Assembly: GCA_022764045.1 (NCBI GenBank)
Contig: JALERU010000062.1
Location: 1 to 64,000, forward strand
Direction of reading: 5' to 3'
DNA: 64,000 nt
DNA from: Clostridiales bacterium
GTDB taxonomy: Bacteria > Bacillota > Clostridia > Oscillospirales > Oscillospiraceae
Shown here: positions 42,601 to 51,074 of the stretch, piece after piece
Layout: each line of letters opens with the position of its first letter
Position numbering within the stretch: the first letter of the stretch is position 1
Made by a program: the position numbers and the translations under genes
The notes under the pieces: model-generated
What the model saw: the letters and a program-made list of their open reading frames with translations, nothing else
The model's database searches: none
Told to the model about the DNA's origin: nothing

Positions 42601-42758
42601 TTCCGCCGCGCACGGCGGAAAATAAAATCAAATCATTTTTTTGCCGGCTCCGCCGGTGAAAAAATTCTTCTCGGCACGGGAGTGCCTGGCTCCGCCAGGC
42701 GCGGTTCGGGCCGCAATCCCCCAACTTTGAGAGCCCAGCGAAGCGGGTCTCAAAGTTT
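42601..42758 (-). repeat. Family A palindromic element, copy 2 (overlaps argG stop)
   Basis: The hairpin 42723-42757, stem AACTTTGAGA around ACCCGCTTCGCTGGGCT, includes the last two argG codons and its TGA. GGGGGATTGCGGCCC, hairpin GCGCCTGGC/GCCAGGC, GAGAAGAATTTTTTCACCGG, the ATGATTTGATTTTATTTT tract and hairpin TTCCGCCG/CGGCGGAA follow in argG direction. Confidence 0.8.
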
Positions 42759-43964
42759 CCCCAGCTCCCGCAGCGCCTGCACAGTATCGGGCAGACCCCA
42801 GAGGTTGATGAAGCCGGTGGCGTCGTTCTGGTTGTAGTCGCTCTCCTCAAAGGTCACCAGCTTCTCGGAGTACAGGCTCTCGGGGGAGGTGACGGAGGAG
42901 GTGATGATGTTGCCCTTATACAGCTTCAGCTTCACGGTGCCGGTGACGTGCTTCTGGGTCTCCACGGCGAAGGCCTGGAGGGCCTCCCGCAGGGGGGTGA
43001 ACCACTTGCCGTTGTAGAGCAGGTCGGCGAAGTCGGTGGCCAGCTTGGTCTTCATGTGCTTGGTGTCCTTGTCGATGGTGATCATCTCCAGCACCTCGTG
43101 GGCCCGGTAGAGGATGGTGCCGCCGGGGGTCTCATAGACGCCCCGATCCTTCATGCCCACCAGCCGGTTTTCCACGATGTCCAGCAGGCCGATGCCGTTG
43201 GCGCCGCCGATGGCGTTGAGGCCCTCGATGATCTTGGAGGCTTTCATCTTCTCGCCGTTCAGGGCCACGGGCACGCCCTTTTCAAAGTCCAGGGTCACGT
43301 AGGTGGGCTCGTCGGGCGCCTGGAAGGGGGAGACGCCCATTTCCAGGAAGCCGGGCTTGTCGTACTGAGGCTCGTTGGCGGGGTCCTCCAGGTCCAGACC
43401 CTCGTGGCTCAGGTGCCACAGGTTCTTGTCCTTGGAGTAGTTGGTCTCCCGGCTGATCTTCAGGGGGACGTTGTGGGCCTCGGCGTAGTCGATCTCCTCG
43501 TCACGGCCCTTGATGTCCCACTCCCGCCAGGGGGCGATGATCTTCATGGTGGGGGCGAAACGCTTGATGGCCAGCTCGAACCGGACCTGGTCGTTGCCCT
43601 TGCCGGTGCAGCCGTGGCAGACGGCGTCGGCACCCTCGGCCAGGGCGATCTCTACCAACTTCTTGCCGATGATGGGCCGGGCAAAGGCGGTGCCCAGCAG
43701 ATAGTCCTCATACTTGGCCCCCATCATCATGGAGGGGATGATGACGTCGTCCACCATCTCATCCACCAGATCGGCCACGATCAGCTTAGAGGCGCCGGTC
43801 TTCAGGGCCTTTTCCTCCAGCCCCTCCAGCTCGTCAGCCTGTCCCACGTTGCCGGAGACGGCGATGATCTCGGGGTTGTTGTAGTTCTCTTTCAGCCAGG
43901 GGATGATAATGGATGTATCCAGACCGCCGGAATAGGCGAGTACAACTTTTTTAATCTCAGACAT
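42750..43964 (-). CDS. argG: Argininosuccinate synthase
   Basis: A 404-residue enzyme joining citrulline and aspartate with ATP. The N-type ATP pyrophosphatase P-loop is [32 protein letters not shown] and GRFEMRFV-like later blocks are conserved, and the C-terminal helix ends [14 protein letters not shown]. The long open frame upstream is not coding; ATG 43964 has GGGAGGTTCACACC. First gene of the arg cluster. Its last codons form one arm of family A element 2. Confidence 0.97.
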   Translation of the reverse strand: MSEIKKVVLAYSGGLDTSIIIPWLKENYNNPEIIAVSGNVGQADELEGLEEKALKTGASKLIVADLVDEMVDDVIIPSMMMGAKYEDYLLGTAFARPIIGKKLVEIALAEGADAVCHGCTGKGNDQVRFELAIKRFAPTMKIIAPWREWDIKGRDEEIDYAEAHNVPLKISRETNYSKDKNLWHLSHEGLDLEDPANEPQYDKPGFLEMGVSPFQAPDEPTYVTLDFEKGVPVALNGEKMKASKIIEGLNAIGGANGIGLLDIVENRLVGMKDRGVYETPGGTILYRAHEVLEMITIDKDTKHMKTKLATDFADLLYNGKWFTPLREALQAFAVETQKHVTGTVKLKLYKGNIITSSVTSPESLYSEKLVTFEESDYNQNDATGFINLWGLPDTVQALRELGKL

Positions 43965-44009
43965 GGTGTGAACCTCCCAAAAATTTCGCGTGGATTTCTC
44001 ATTGGGGAA

Positions 44010-44038
44010 AGAATAGCACGAATGGGGGGAAATTGCAA
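44010..44038 (-). promoter_or_regulatory. Promoter of argG
   Basis: TTGCAA (44033-44038), 17-nt spacer, TATTCT (44010-44015) on the minus strand, 46 nt upstream of argG. Confidence 0.75.
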
Positions 44039-44046
44039 GAGTATTC

Positions 44047-44060
44047 TGCATAATCATTCG
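44047..44060. promoter_or_regulatory. Candidate ARG box (ArgR/AhrC operator)
   Basis: TGCATAATCATTCG matches the palindromic ARG-box consensus TGAATAATTATTCA at 11 of 14 positions and lies just upstream of the argG -35. Two further TGAATATT half-sites occur at 44100-44107 and 44113-44120. Regulation by ArgR is inferred. Confidence 0.55.
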
Positions 44061-44158
44061 AAAGGAAAGGAAAAATCCCCAGGCAATTTTCAACAAAAAT
44101 GAATATTTAGGGTGAATATTCGAATATATATACCGAGAATACACTGTCAGGAATAGAA

Positions 44159-44187
44159 TTGACTTTTTCCCGGAAGGCTGGTAAGAT
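44159..44187 (+). promoter_or_regulatory. Promoter of tRNA-Leu(UAG)
   Basis: TTGACT (44159-44164), 17-nt spacer, TAAGAT (44182-44187). Confidence 0.75.
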
Positions 44188-44218
44188 GTCAAATAGCCCC
44201 TTGGGGGGCCGAGGATGC

Positions 44219-44303
44219 GCGGGTATGGCGGAATTGGCAGACGTGCAGGATTTAGGTTCCTGTGCCGCAAGGCGTGTGGGTTCGACCCCCACTACCCGTA
44301 CCA
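44219..44303 (+). tRNA. tRNA-Leu, anticodon UAG
   Basis: An 85-nt class II tRNA. Acceptor GCGGGTA pairs with TACCCGT (a G-U pair at position 1). The anticodon stem CAGGA/TCCTG encloses TTTAGGT, giving UAG. It has a long variable arm TGCCGCAAGGCG, and CCA is encoded. Confidence 0.96.
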
Positions 44304-44353
44304 GAGCGAGGGTTCCGATCCCTTTTGAAGGGGATCGGAACCCTCGCTTTTTT
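44304..44353 (+). terminator. Terminator of tRNA-Leu(UAG)
   Basis: A long perfect stem AGCGAGGGTTCCGATCCCTT / AAGGGGATCGGAACCCTCGCT followed by T7. Confidence 0.9.
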
Positions 44354-44382
44354 TCGGTTTTTCGAAAAAATATCAAAAATCC

Positions 44383-44410
44383 TGTAACATTTTTCCTGCG
44401 CCAAGGTCTA
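44383..44410 (+). promoter_or_regulatory. ECF-type promoter of the sigma/anti-sigma pair
   Basis: TGTAAC (44383-44388), 16-nt spacer, GTCTA (44406-44410). These are typical ECF sigma -35/-10 elements, consistent with autoregulation. Confidence 0.65.
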
Positions 44411-44455
44411 ATCAGTGAAGGCAAACAAAACCAGCCTGGGAAAGGGGGGCGTGCT

Positions 44456-44968
44456 GTGAAGCGGAAGGACGAGGGGATCTCCCAGGAGGTCCTCTGCGGG
44501 GAGTATGAGGCGGTGTTTCGGTATGTACTCACCCTGTGCCCCGACCGGGCGGAGGCGGAGAACATCACCCAGGAGACCTTTCTTAAGGCCCTGAAAGCCG
44601 CCCATAGCTTCCAGGGGAAGAGCAGCCTGTACACCTGGCTGTGCGCCATTGCCAAGAACCACTGGCTGACCCGGCAGGCCAAGAAAAAGCGGGAGGTGGC
44701 CCCGTCTGCCCTGGAGCACACCCTGGCCAGCGGAGACAAGCCCCTGGACCAGCAGGCGGCGGAGCGGGATCTGTCCATGCGAATCCATCAGGTGCTCCAC
44801 CAGCTGGAGGAGCCCTATAAGGAAGTCTTTTCCCTGCGGGTGTTCGGCCAGCTCTCCTTTGGGGACATTGCCTCCCTCTTTGCCAAGTCGGACAGTTGGG
44901 CGCGGGTGACCTACCACCGGGCCAAGAAAAAGATCCTCCAACAACTGAGAAAGGATGGGATGCTATGA
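44456..44968 (+). CDS. ECF-type RNA polymerase sigma factor
   Basis: A 170-residue sigma-70 family protein. Region 2 spans about 15-75 (YEAVFRYVLTLCPDRAEAENITQETFLKALKAAHSF, SLYTWLCAIAKNHWLTRQAKKK). Region 4 spans about 110-165 with the helix-turn-helix LRVFGQLSFGDIASLFAKSDSWARVTYHRAKKKI. GTG 44456 is preceded by AAGGGGGG. The stop overlaps the anti-sigma start in ATGA, and an ECF-like promoter lies 45 nt upstream. Confidence 0.94.
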   Translation: MKRKDEGISQEVLCGEYEAVFRYVLTLCPDRAEAENITQETFLKALKAAHSFQGKSSLYTWLCAIAKNHWLTRQAKKKREVAPSALEHTLASGDKPLDQQAAERDLSMRIHQVLHQLEEPYKEVFSLRVFGQLSFGDIASLFAKSDSWARVTYHRAKKKILQQLRKDGML

Positions 44969-45822
44969 ACGAGCAGCGGAACGAAACCCAAAGCCTGGAC
45001 TGCGCTGTGGCCCAGGATTTGCTGCCCCTCTACAACGACGGGGTGGTGAGCTCCGCCACCGGCGAGGCCATCCGGCGGCACCTGGAGCACTGTAAGGCCT
45101 GCCGGCGGGAGTATGAGGATCTGCGGGAGATTCTCCCCGTGCGGGCCGAGGACTTCGGCACCACCAAGGAGCGGTTTATCGCTATGGAACGAAGGCTGGA
45201 GCGCCGCCGGATTTTTCGGGTGCTTTGGGTCCTTTTGGCGATTGCGGCGTTGGCCGTGGGGGCCTGGTATTTGTTGACGGAACCCCACATTTGGCCGGCG
45301 GAGAAAACGGTGGAAGAGATCGTGCAGACCTATCGGTATCAGGATGACAGAGGAACCCATTTTCTGATCCTGTACCGGGGCGGATATGAAAGGCATGGCA
45401 ACAGTGCCAGCGGGGAGACGACAGTCAGTCAGGAGGGAGGCACCTGTATGATCCAAGAGGATTGGAAAACAACCCTTTTGGGAAATTCTGTTTTTGAGTC
45501 GAGTGGAGCCTATACAGACGTCTGTCCAGAGGAATCCGGACTTGCGGGAAAGGAGCCCGTCAAAAAACTCCTCTATCAAGGCAAGGTGGCCTGGACAGAG
45601 GAGGAGAACGGAGACGACTCCATCCCTGACTATGTCCCCCTGTATTTTGAATTTAGAAAATCAGATTGGACCGGCAGCCCGGAGGCCAGGGGCCAGATGA
45701 GTATTTGGGTGGACGACGGCTACGTCGAGGCCAAATTTAAGGACGGTAAGCTCATCCTATGGAGTCTGGACGGAGAACTTCTCTACGAAGGGTATCCCGG
45801 CGGGGAGAAGGAAGAAAAATGA
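44965..45822 (+). CDS. Membrane-bound zinc-finger (zf-HC2) anti-sigma factor
   Basis: A 285-residue protein. The N-terminal zf-HC2 domain has HLEHCKACRREYE, a His-x3-Cys-x2-Cys zinc site that binds the sigma factor in the cytoplasm. A membrane helix follows at about 90-110 (VLWVLLAIAALAVGAWYLL). The outer domain of ~170 residues is unlike known sensor domains and less GC-rich towards its middle. It would hold the sigma factor until an envelope signal releases it. Coupled to the sigma gene by a 4-nt overlap. Confidence 0.92.
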   Translation: MNEQRNETQSLDCAVAQDLLPLYNDGVVSSATGEAIRRHLEHCKACRREYEDLREILPVRAEDFGTTKERFIAMERRLERRRIFRVLWVLLAIAALAVGAWYLLTEPHIWPAEKTVEEIVQTYRYQDDRGTHFLILYRGGYERHGNSASGETTVSQEGGTCMIQEDWKTTLLGNSVFESSGAYTDVCPEESGLAGKEPVKKLLYQGKVAWTEEENGDDSIPDYVPLYFEFRKSDWTGSPEARGQMSIWVDDGYVEAKFKDGKLILWSLDGELLYEGYPGGEKEEK

Positions 45823-45898
45823 CACAATAGCATAGGAGTACAGCCCTTTCGTGTGACGCTTCTGGTGTGAGAAAGGCTGTATTTATGAAATGCACAAA

Positions 45899-45948
45899 GA
45901 AAAACCGCGTTCGGAAACGGCAGTCTGCGTTCCGAAGGCGGTTTTTTC
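45899..45948. terminator. Bidirectional terminator
   Basis: Stem AAAACCGC(G)TTCGGAA / TTCCGAA(G)GCGGTTTT with T-rich tails on both strands, between the anti-sigma gene and the convergent XRE gene. A smaller CAGCCCTTTC/GAAAGGCTG hairpin lies just before it. Confidence 0.8.
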
Positions 45949-46001
45949 AATCAATGGATGGGGAAATGTTGCGAAAAAGGATAGTTGTATGCTGTAATGA
46001 T

Positions 46002-46337
46002 TCATGTGTTTCGCAAGTTTTCTTTGAGTGCCCGCATGGTGTTTGTGATGATTTTTAACTCTTGGTGGGTGCAATCCTCCAGGAGCGAAAAAACCTCTGC
46101 CTCAAAGGGAGAGCGAGCATGTTCCAAGCTGTCGCAGAGCAATGCGTCGACGGTTGTTCCGAGGGCATTTGCAATGTTTACAATGGTAGGCAAACTTAAT
46201 TTGGTCGCGCCTCGTTCGATATGTGAAATATTGGACGGCTCCTGATTTGCGTATTCGGCCAATGTCTGCTGCGTCAGTCCCAATTCTTTCCGCAAACGAC
46301 GAATGCGCGTCCCGATGGCTTTATAATCAAGTTCCAT
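46002..46337 (-). CDS. XRE-family transcriptional regulator
   Basis: A 111-residue protein. Residues 6-62 form a Cro/CI helix-turn-helix: IGTRIRRLRKELGLTQQTLAEYANQEPSNISHIERGATKLSLPTIVNIANALGTTVDALL. The C-terminal 45 residues are acidic and helical, perhaps for dimerisation. Base composition is lower in GC than the surroundings. The divergent promoter region contains a perfect palindrome that is the probable operator. The gene it once faced seems lost. Confidence 0.93.
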   Translation of the reverse strand: MELDYKAIGTRIRRLRKELGLTQQTLAEYANQEPSNISHIERGATKLSLPTIVNIANALGTTVDALLCDSLEHARSPFEAEVFSLLEDCTHQELKIITNTMRALKENLRNT

Positions 46338-46368
46338 ACTGTTTCTCCCTAAAAAATTTTGGAAACTT

Positions 46369-46398
46369 ATTGTATATCCGATTCGGATATGTTAGAAT
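46369..46398. promoter_or_regulatory. Face-to-face promoters with palindromic operator
   Basis: Plus strand: TTGTAT (46370-46375), 17 nt, TAGAAT (46393-46398). Minus strand: TTCTAA (46392-46397), 17 nt, TACAAT (46369-46374). Between them lies the 17-bp palindrome ATATCCGATTCGGATAT (46374-46390), and a weaker ATCC-N5-GGAT copy further right. Likely bound by the XRE protein encoded at 46002. Confidence 0.7.
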
Positions 46399-46448
46399 GG
46401 TGTTAAAATCCGAAAAGGATACATGCTAATTTTTGGAGGAGAATCTTG

Positions 46449-46787
46449 ATGGAAGGCGAGCCTCTAAATCACGGTTTCACCAAACCACAAAAAACCAGCC
46501 CCCTGTTTCCCAAAGGGAAAACAGGGAGCTGGTTCTGTTTGCGGTTAGGTCGTATCTTTTTCCGTGAAATAGTGGTACATGTCGTACAGAAGCTGTTTTT
46601 CCTTTTCCTTGAGACCGTCCAGATAGAGGGTCTCGGTGCGCTGAAGACCCAGGAGGTAGTCGGTGGAGATGTGAAAAAGCTGTGCCAGGGCCACGAGATA
46701 CTGGGCGGTGGGAATGGACAAGCCCATCTCCCAGGCATTGACGGCAGAGCGCGTGACGCCAACTTTTTTGGCCAGGGCGGACTGTGA
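46449..46787 (+). pseudogene. Orphan start site: probable remnant of a lost gene divergent from the XRE regulator
   Basis: A strong ribosome site GGAGGAG (46435-46441) and ATG 46449 follow the plus-strand promoter at 46370. The frame runs 112 codons but soon enters the antisense of the next XRE gene and of its terminator, and has no protein-like features there. Probably the 5' end of a replaced gene. It could also encode a short peptide. Confidence 0.4.
46490..46534 (-). terminator. Terminator of the second XRE gene
   Basis: Compound stem AACCAGC and CCTGTTTTCCC / GGGAAACAGG with a T6 tract on the minus strand. Confidence 0.8.
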
Positions 46788-46832
46788 CAGACCGCAGGTT
46801 TCCCGAAGGGTTCGTATTCTATCGCAAATCAC
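46545..46832 (-). CDS. XRE-family transcriptional regulator
   Basis: A 95-residue regulator. The helix-turn-helix is IRTLRETCGLSQSALAKKVGVTRSAVNAWEMGLSIPTAQYLVALAQLFHISTDYLLGL, the common phage/plasmid-type pattern. The C-terminal 30 residues (YLDGLKEKEKQLLYDMYHYF) are helical. GTG 46832 is chosen because AAAGGGG lies 8 nt upstream; GTG 46841 and ATG 46838 are too close to it. A TATAAT -10 lies at 46854-46859. Target unknown. Confidence 0.9.
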   Translation of the reverse strand: MICDRIRTLRETCGLSQSALAKKVGVTRSAVNAWEMGLSIPTAQYLVALAQLFHISTDYLLGLQRTETLYLDGLKEKEKQLLYDMYHYFTEKDTT

Positions 46833-46904
46833 AGGCATCACCCCTTTGGCGATATTATAGTTTGCGCCTGTAGATATTAAATTATCAATAAAAGTATAGT
46901 TTTG

Positions 46905-46933
46905 TTGACGAAAAGAGAGAAATGTGCCATAAT
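46905..46933 (+). promoter_or_regulatory. Promoter of the recombinase-like gene
   Basis: TTGACG (46905-46910), 17-nt spacer, CATAAT (46928-46933), divergent from the XRE gene. Confidence 0.6.
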
Positions 46934-47016
46934 GAATAATATATCATATCGTTATGACCTGGCTGTGGGCAACACAGTGGACACCGCCGGGAGAAAGCTT
47001 GGATGAGGTGGTAACC

Positions 47017-47571
47017 GTGATCGTTGGCTACATTCGCCGGGAAGACAGCAAAGAAGACATGGTCCGGGAAGCGGCCCTGCGGGACTGGGGGGCGGAACGG
47101 ATCGTTTGGGAAAAGCTCACCAAGCGGAGCTGGTACCGGCCATCCTACGTGGAGATGGCCGCCGGCCTTCAGCCGGGGGACACGGTGGTGGTCAGCGAGT
47201 TTTGCCAGCTGGCGGCGGCAACCCGGGATATCCTGGTGATGACCGCGCGGCTGGACCGGGCGGGCGTGGGGTTTGCCAGCCTGAAGGAGGACTTCTACAC
47301 GGCCACAAACTGGGGAAAGGAAACCATGCGGGTGATGACAGCCCTGGCGGAAATAGAGGAGGAATGGCTCCGTCACCGGGGGGAGCAGATCCAAAAGGCC
47401 AGGGACGCAGGCTGCTACAAGGGGCGCACGCCGCTGAAGGTAGACGAGGAAAAATTCCGCGCGGTCTGTACCCAATGGCGGGCGGGGGAGCTCACTGCCG
47501 TGGCCGCTATGGAACAGATGGGGCTCAAGCCCAACACCTTTTACCGGCGGGTTCGGGAAAGAGGCTGGTAA
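47017..47571 (+). CDS. Serine recombinase (resolvase/invertase) family protein lacking catalytic residues
   Basis: A 184-residue protein with resolvase architecture: GYIRRED at the N-terminus, GVGFASLKEDFYTATNWGKETMRVMTALAEIEEEWLRHRGEQI, and a C-terminal helix-turn-helix (FRAVCTQWRAGELTAVAAMEQMGLKPNTFYRRV). The nucleophile Ser (YxRVS) is replaced by Glu9, and the DRLxR motif reads CQLAA at 63-67. Arg41 is kept. Strand cleavage is therefore unlikely, and DNA-binding or a regulatory role is more probable. GTG 47017 has GAGGTGG before it. Confidence 0.88.
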   Translation: MIVGYIRREDSKEDMVREAALRDWGAERIVWEKLTKRSWYRPSYVEMAAGLQPGDTVVVSEFCQLAAATRDILVMTARLDRAGVGFASLKEDFYTATNWGKETMRVMTALAEIEEEWLRHRGEQIQKARDAGCYKGRTPLKVDEEKFRAVCTQWRAGELTAVAAMEQMGLKPNTFYRRVRERGW

Positions 47572-47576
47572 TCCTA

Positions 47577-47659
47577 AAACTTGACGGGCTTCGCCCGATC
47601 AAGTTCTGCATGAGACGGCACAGCGTGCCATCCCACGATGCCAGTGTGCGCAGCACACG
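47577..47659 (+). repeat. Family C hairpin cluster, copy 3
   Basis: Hairpin AACTTGACGGGC/GCCCGATCAAGTT, then CTGCATGAGACG (core 47610-47617), then hairpins GGCAC/GTGCC and GTGTGC/GCACAC. It starts 5 nt after the stop of the recombinase-like gene. Confidence 0.65.
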
Positions 47660-47711
47660 GGTTTCTCGAGGAAAGGATTGCATCAAGAAACAGGATCAAG
47701 GTCTGAAAATA

Positions 47712-47756
47712 GAAACCGGACCGCGGTGCGCATCGCGCACGGCGGTCCGGTTTTGT
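47712..47756. terminator. Bidirectional terminator
   Basis: Stem AACCGGACCGC(G)GTGCGC / GCGCAC(G)GCGGTCCGGTT between convergent genes. Confidence 0.75.
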
Positions 47757-47780
47757 TTGAGGTCGGAAAAGTCGCCGGGA

Positions 47781-49517
47781 TTATTTCAAGGTGAAGAGAA
47801 TCCGGGTGTTGGGGTCGGCCAGGCGAACCAGGATGGCGGAGGCCTCCGCCCGGGTGATGGGGTCGTTGGGGCGGAAGGTACCGGATTTGTCACTGCCCAC
47901 CAGGATGCCCGCCCGGTAGAGCTTATAGATCCCTGCGTCCGAGCGGTACACATCGGGGATGGACCCGGCGGCGATGGAGTTGACTGCCGGCAGGGCGGAG
48001 TCGGGGAAGGCGTTGGCCAGGATGGCCGCGAACTCCTGCCGGGTGAGGCCGGCGTTCATGTCGCTGGGCAAGGTGGTGAGGATCTTCTGGCTCAAGGCGT
48101 AGTCGGCGTAGGACTTATACCAGGGGGTGGAGGCGGAGAAGGTGCCGCTGCCCGTGAGGTAGAGCTTCCGCAGCCGGGCGGCCAGGGTGACCGCCTGGGC
48201 GCCGGTAACCTGATAGGTGGGGATGAACTTCCCGGTTTCCATGCCGTTCATCAGGCCGTAGCGGTAGGCGTCCACCACGCTGCTGTAGTACCAGGCGCTT
48301 TTGGACAGGTCCTTGAAGTTGTTTTGATAGGTGAGGGTTTTCACCAGGCTGCGGCCGCCGGTGTCCCACTTGGCCACCAGGGTTTGGCCATAGGTGCTCT
48401 TGAGTTTGGTGCCGTTGGTGACCATTTCCTTCCCCACGGCGGTGTACCAGCCCAAGAAAGCGGCGTTGCTGCGGGTGGGGGTGGGGAGATTGTAGGTGCT
48501 GTCCTTGGACACCAGCTGGGAGCCGGGGGAGACGCTGCCCCCGTTGGCGTTATAGGTGATGGTGAGGGAGTTTGCCTTGACAGTAAAAGTCTGCCAGTCG
48601 GAGTTGGCATAACTCCAGTTGCTGGAGTTGGTAGACTGGACCTTCAGCCGGTAGGTGCCCGCAGGAAGCCGCTCCATGGTGTGGGGGGATTTGGCGTAGA
48701 AGTAATAGCGGAAGTTAGAGGTCCAGGTGCCGTCGCTGTTCTTTTTCTCCACGTAGATGTTGTAGTGGGTGGCCCGGGGGACGTTTCCCCAGGAAACGGA
48801 GATCAGGTCGCCGTCCCCGTAGTTGGCGGAGAGCTTGGACACCGTGGGGGCCGTGGGGCCCAGGGACTGGGAGAGGATGGTGTCCTTGCCCGAGAGATTG
48901 GCCTTGAAGTAGATGAGCCCGCCGATGGTGCCGTCGTATTCCGAGAGCAGGCGCTTGGCGGCGGCGCCGGAGTCGTAGAGCTGGGCGTCGCCGTTGACCG
49001 TTTTGGCGATGGGGACAAAGTGGCCGCTGTTCTTCACCCGGGCAATGACATAGTAGCCTCCCTTGAGCAGGTCGTCAATTTTTGTAACCACATCGGCCAG
49101 AGGGGTGGAGACCGAGAAGAAGGTTTGATTCACAAAATAAAACCGGGGGGAAGAGTAAGAGGTGATCTGCCCGAAGGAGAGCAGGGCGTCCTTGGACCGG
49201 TCCGAGCTGTGGCTGATGTAGCCCTGCACGTCCAGCCAGTCCCGCAGGGAACCGGGGTTCAGGGAGGCGGGGTCATAGGCCCCCGAGTGGCACATGAGGA
49301 TGGCGATGGAGGAGATGAGGCAGCCGGAGCCGGCCATGGTATGCACGTCTCCCAGGGCAGTGGGGCCCCAGGCGGGGTCTGCCTGACGCCAGGTGGCGTA
49401 ATTGGTGCTGTAAGAGGTTCCTTTATAGGTGGCGGTCCCGGCGGCGCTGGCCACAGGCAGAAGGCTCAGCGCGATGCACAGAGCCAGGACCAGCGAGAGG
49501 ACACGGCGATGTTTCAT
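47781..49517 (-). CDS. Secreted C39-like cysteine peptidase with InlB-type repeat and SLH domains
   Basis: A 578-residue surface protein. The signal peptide ends near SLLPVASA (residue 26). Residues ~45-210 resemble a C39-like papain-fold domain with GSGCLISSIAIL (Cys) and SGHFVPI (His). Then come an Fn3-like segment (~220-330), an InlB/Flg_new-type repeat (TITYNANGGSVSPGSQLVS to FLGWYTAVG) and three SLH repeats ending NDPITRAEASAILVRLADP. It may cleave a peptide or remodel the wall while bound by SLH. Start ATG 49517 has GGAGGAATTTTGCC. Confidence 0.92.
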   Translation of the reverse strand: MKHRRVLSLVLALCIALSLLPVASAAGTATYKGTSYSTNYATWRQADPAWGPTALGDVHTMAGSGCLISSIAILMCHSGAYDPASLNPGSLRDWLDVQGYISHSSDRSKDALLSFGQITSYSSPRFYFVNQTFFSVSTPLADVVTKIDDLLKGGYYVIARVKNSGHFVPIAKTVNGDAQLYDSGAAAKRLLSEYDGTIGGLIYFKANLSGKDTILSQSLGPTAPTVSKLSANYGDGDLISVSWGNVPRATHYNIYVEKKNSDGTWTSNFRYYFYAKSPHTMERLPAGTYRLKVQSTNSSNWSYANSDWQTFTVKANSLTITYNANGGSVSPGSQLVSKDSTYNLPTPTRSNAAFLGWYTAVGKEMVTNGTKLKSTYGQTLVAKWDTGGRSLVKTLTYQNNFKDLSKSAWYYSSVVDAYRYGLMNGMETGKFIPTYQVTGAQAVTLAARLRKLYLTGSGTFSASTPWYKSYADYALSQKILTTLPSDMNAGLTRQEFAAILANAFPDSALPAVNSIAAGSIPDVYRSDAGIYKLYRAGILVGSDKSGTFRPNDPITRAEASAILVRLADPNTRILFTLK

Positions 49518-49665
49518 GGCAAAATTCCTCCATTGAGACAAGGGGGCGAAAAAGGGATCTTCTTTAGTATTGCATAGATCCGCCAAAATGTCCAGTAATT
49601 AGGAGGAATTTCCAGGATTTGACGGGGAAAAGGACGGAAAGGAGCGGGGAAACGGCGGGAAAACA

Positions 49666-49698
49666 GAAAAATCCGGGCCGGTGAAGCACCGGCCCGGA
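49666..49698 (-). terminator. Terminator of the glycolytic operon
   Basis: Stem CCGGGCCGGTG / CACCGGCCCGG with T5 on the minus strand behind eno. Confidence 0.85.
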
Positions 49699-49712
49699 AG
49701 GGGGAGAGGGGA

Positions 49713-51074
<1,362 letters not shown>

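Noticed and set aside
42750-44270. 506-residue version of ArgG
   Set aside because: The extra 102 codons cross the promoter and ARG-box region; ATG 43964 has the ribosome site and the family N-terminus.
47106-49577. 823-residue plus-strand frame
   Set aside because: Runs through the recombinase-like gene in another frame and the antisense of the C39/SLH gene; low-complexity Gly/Val composition.
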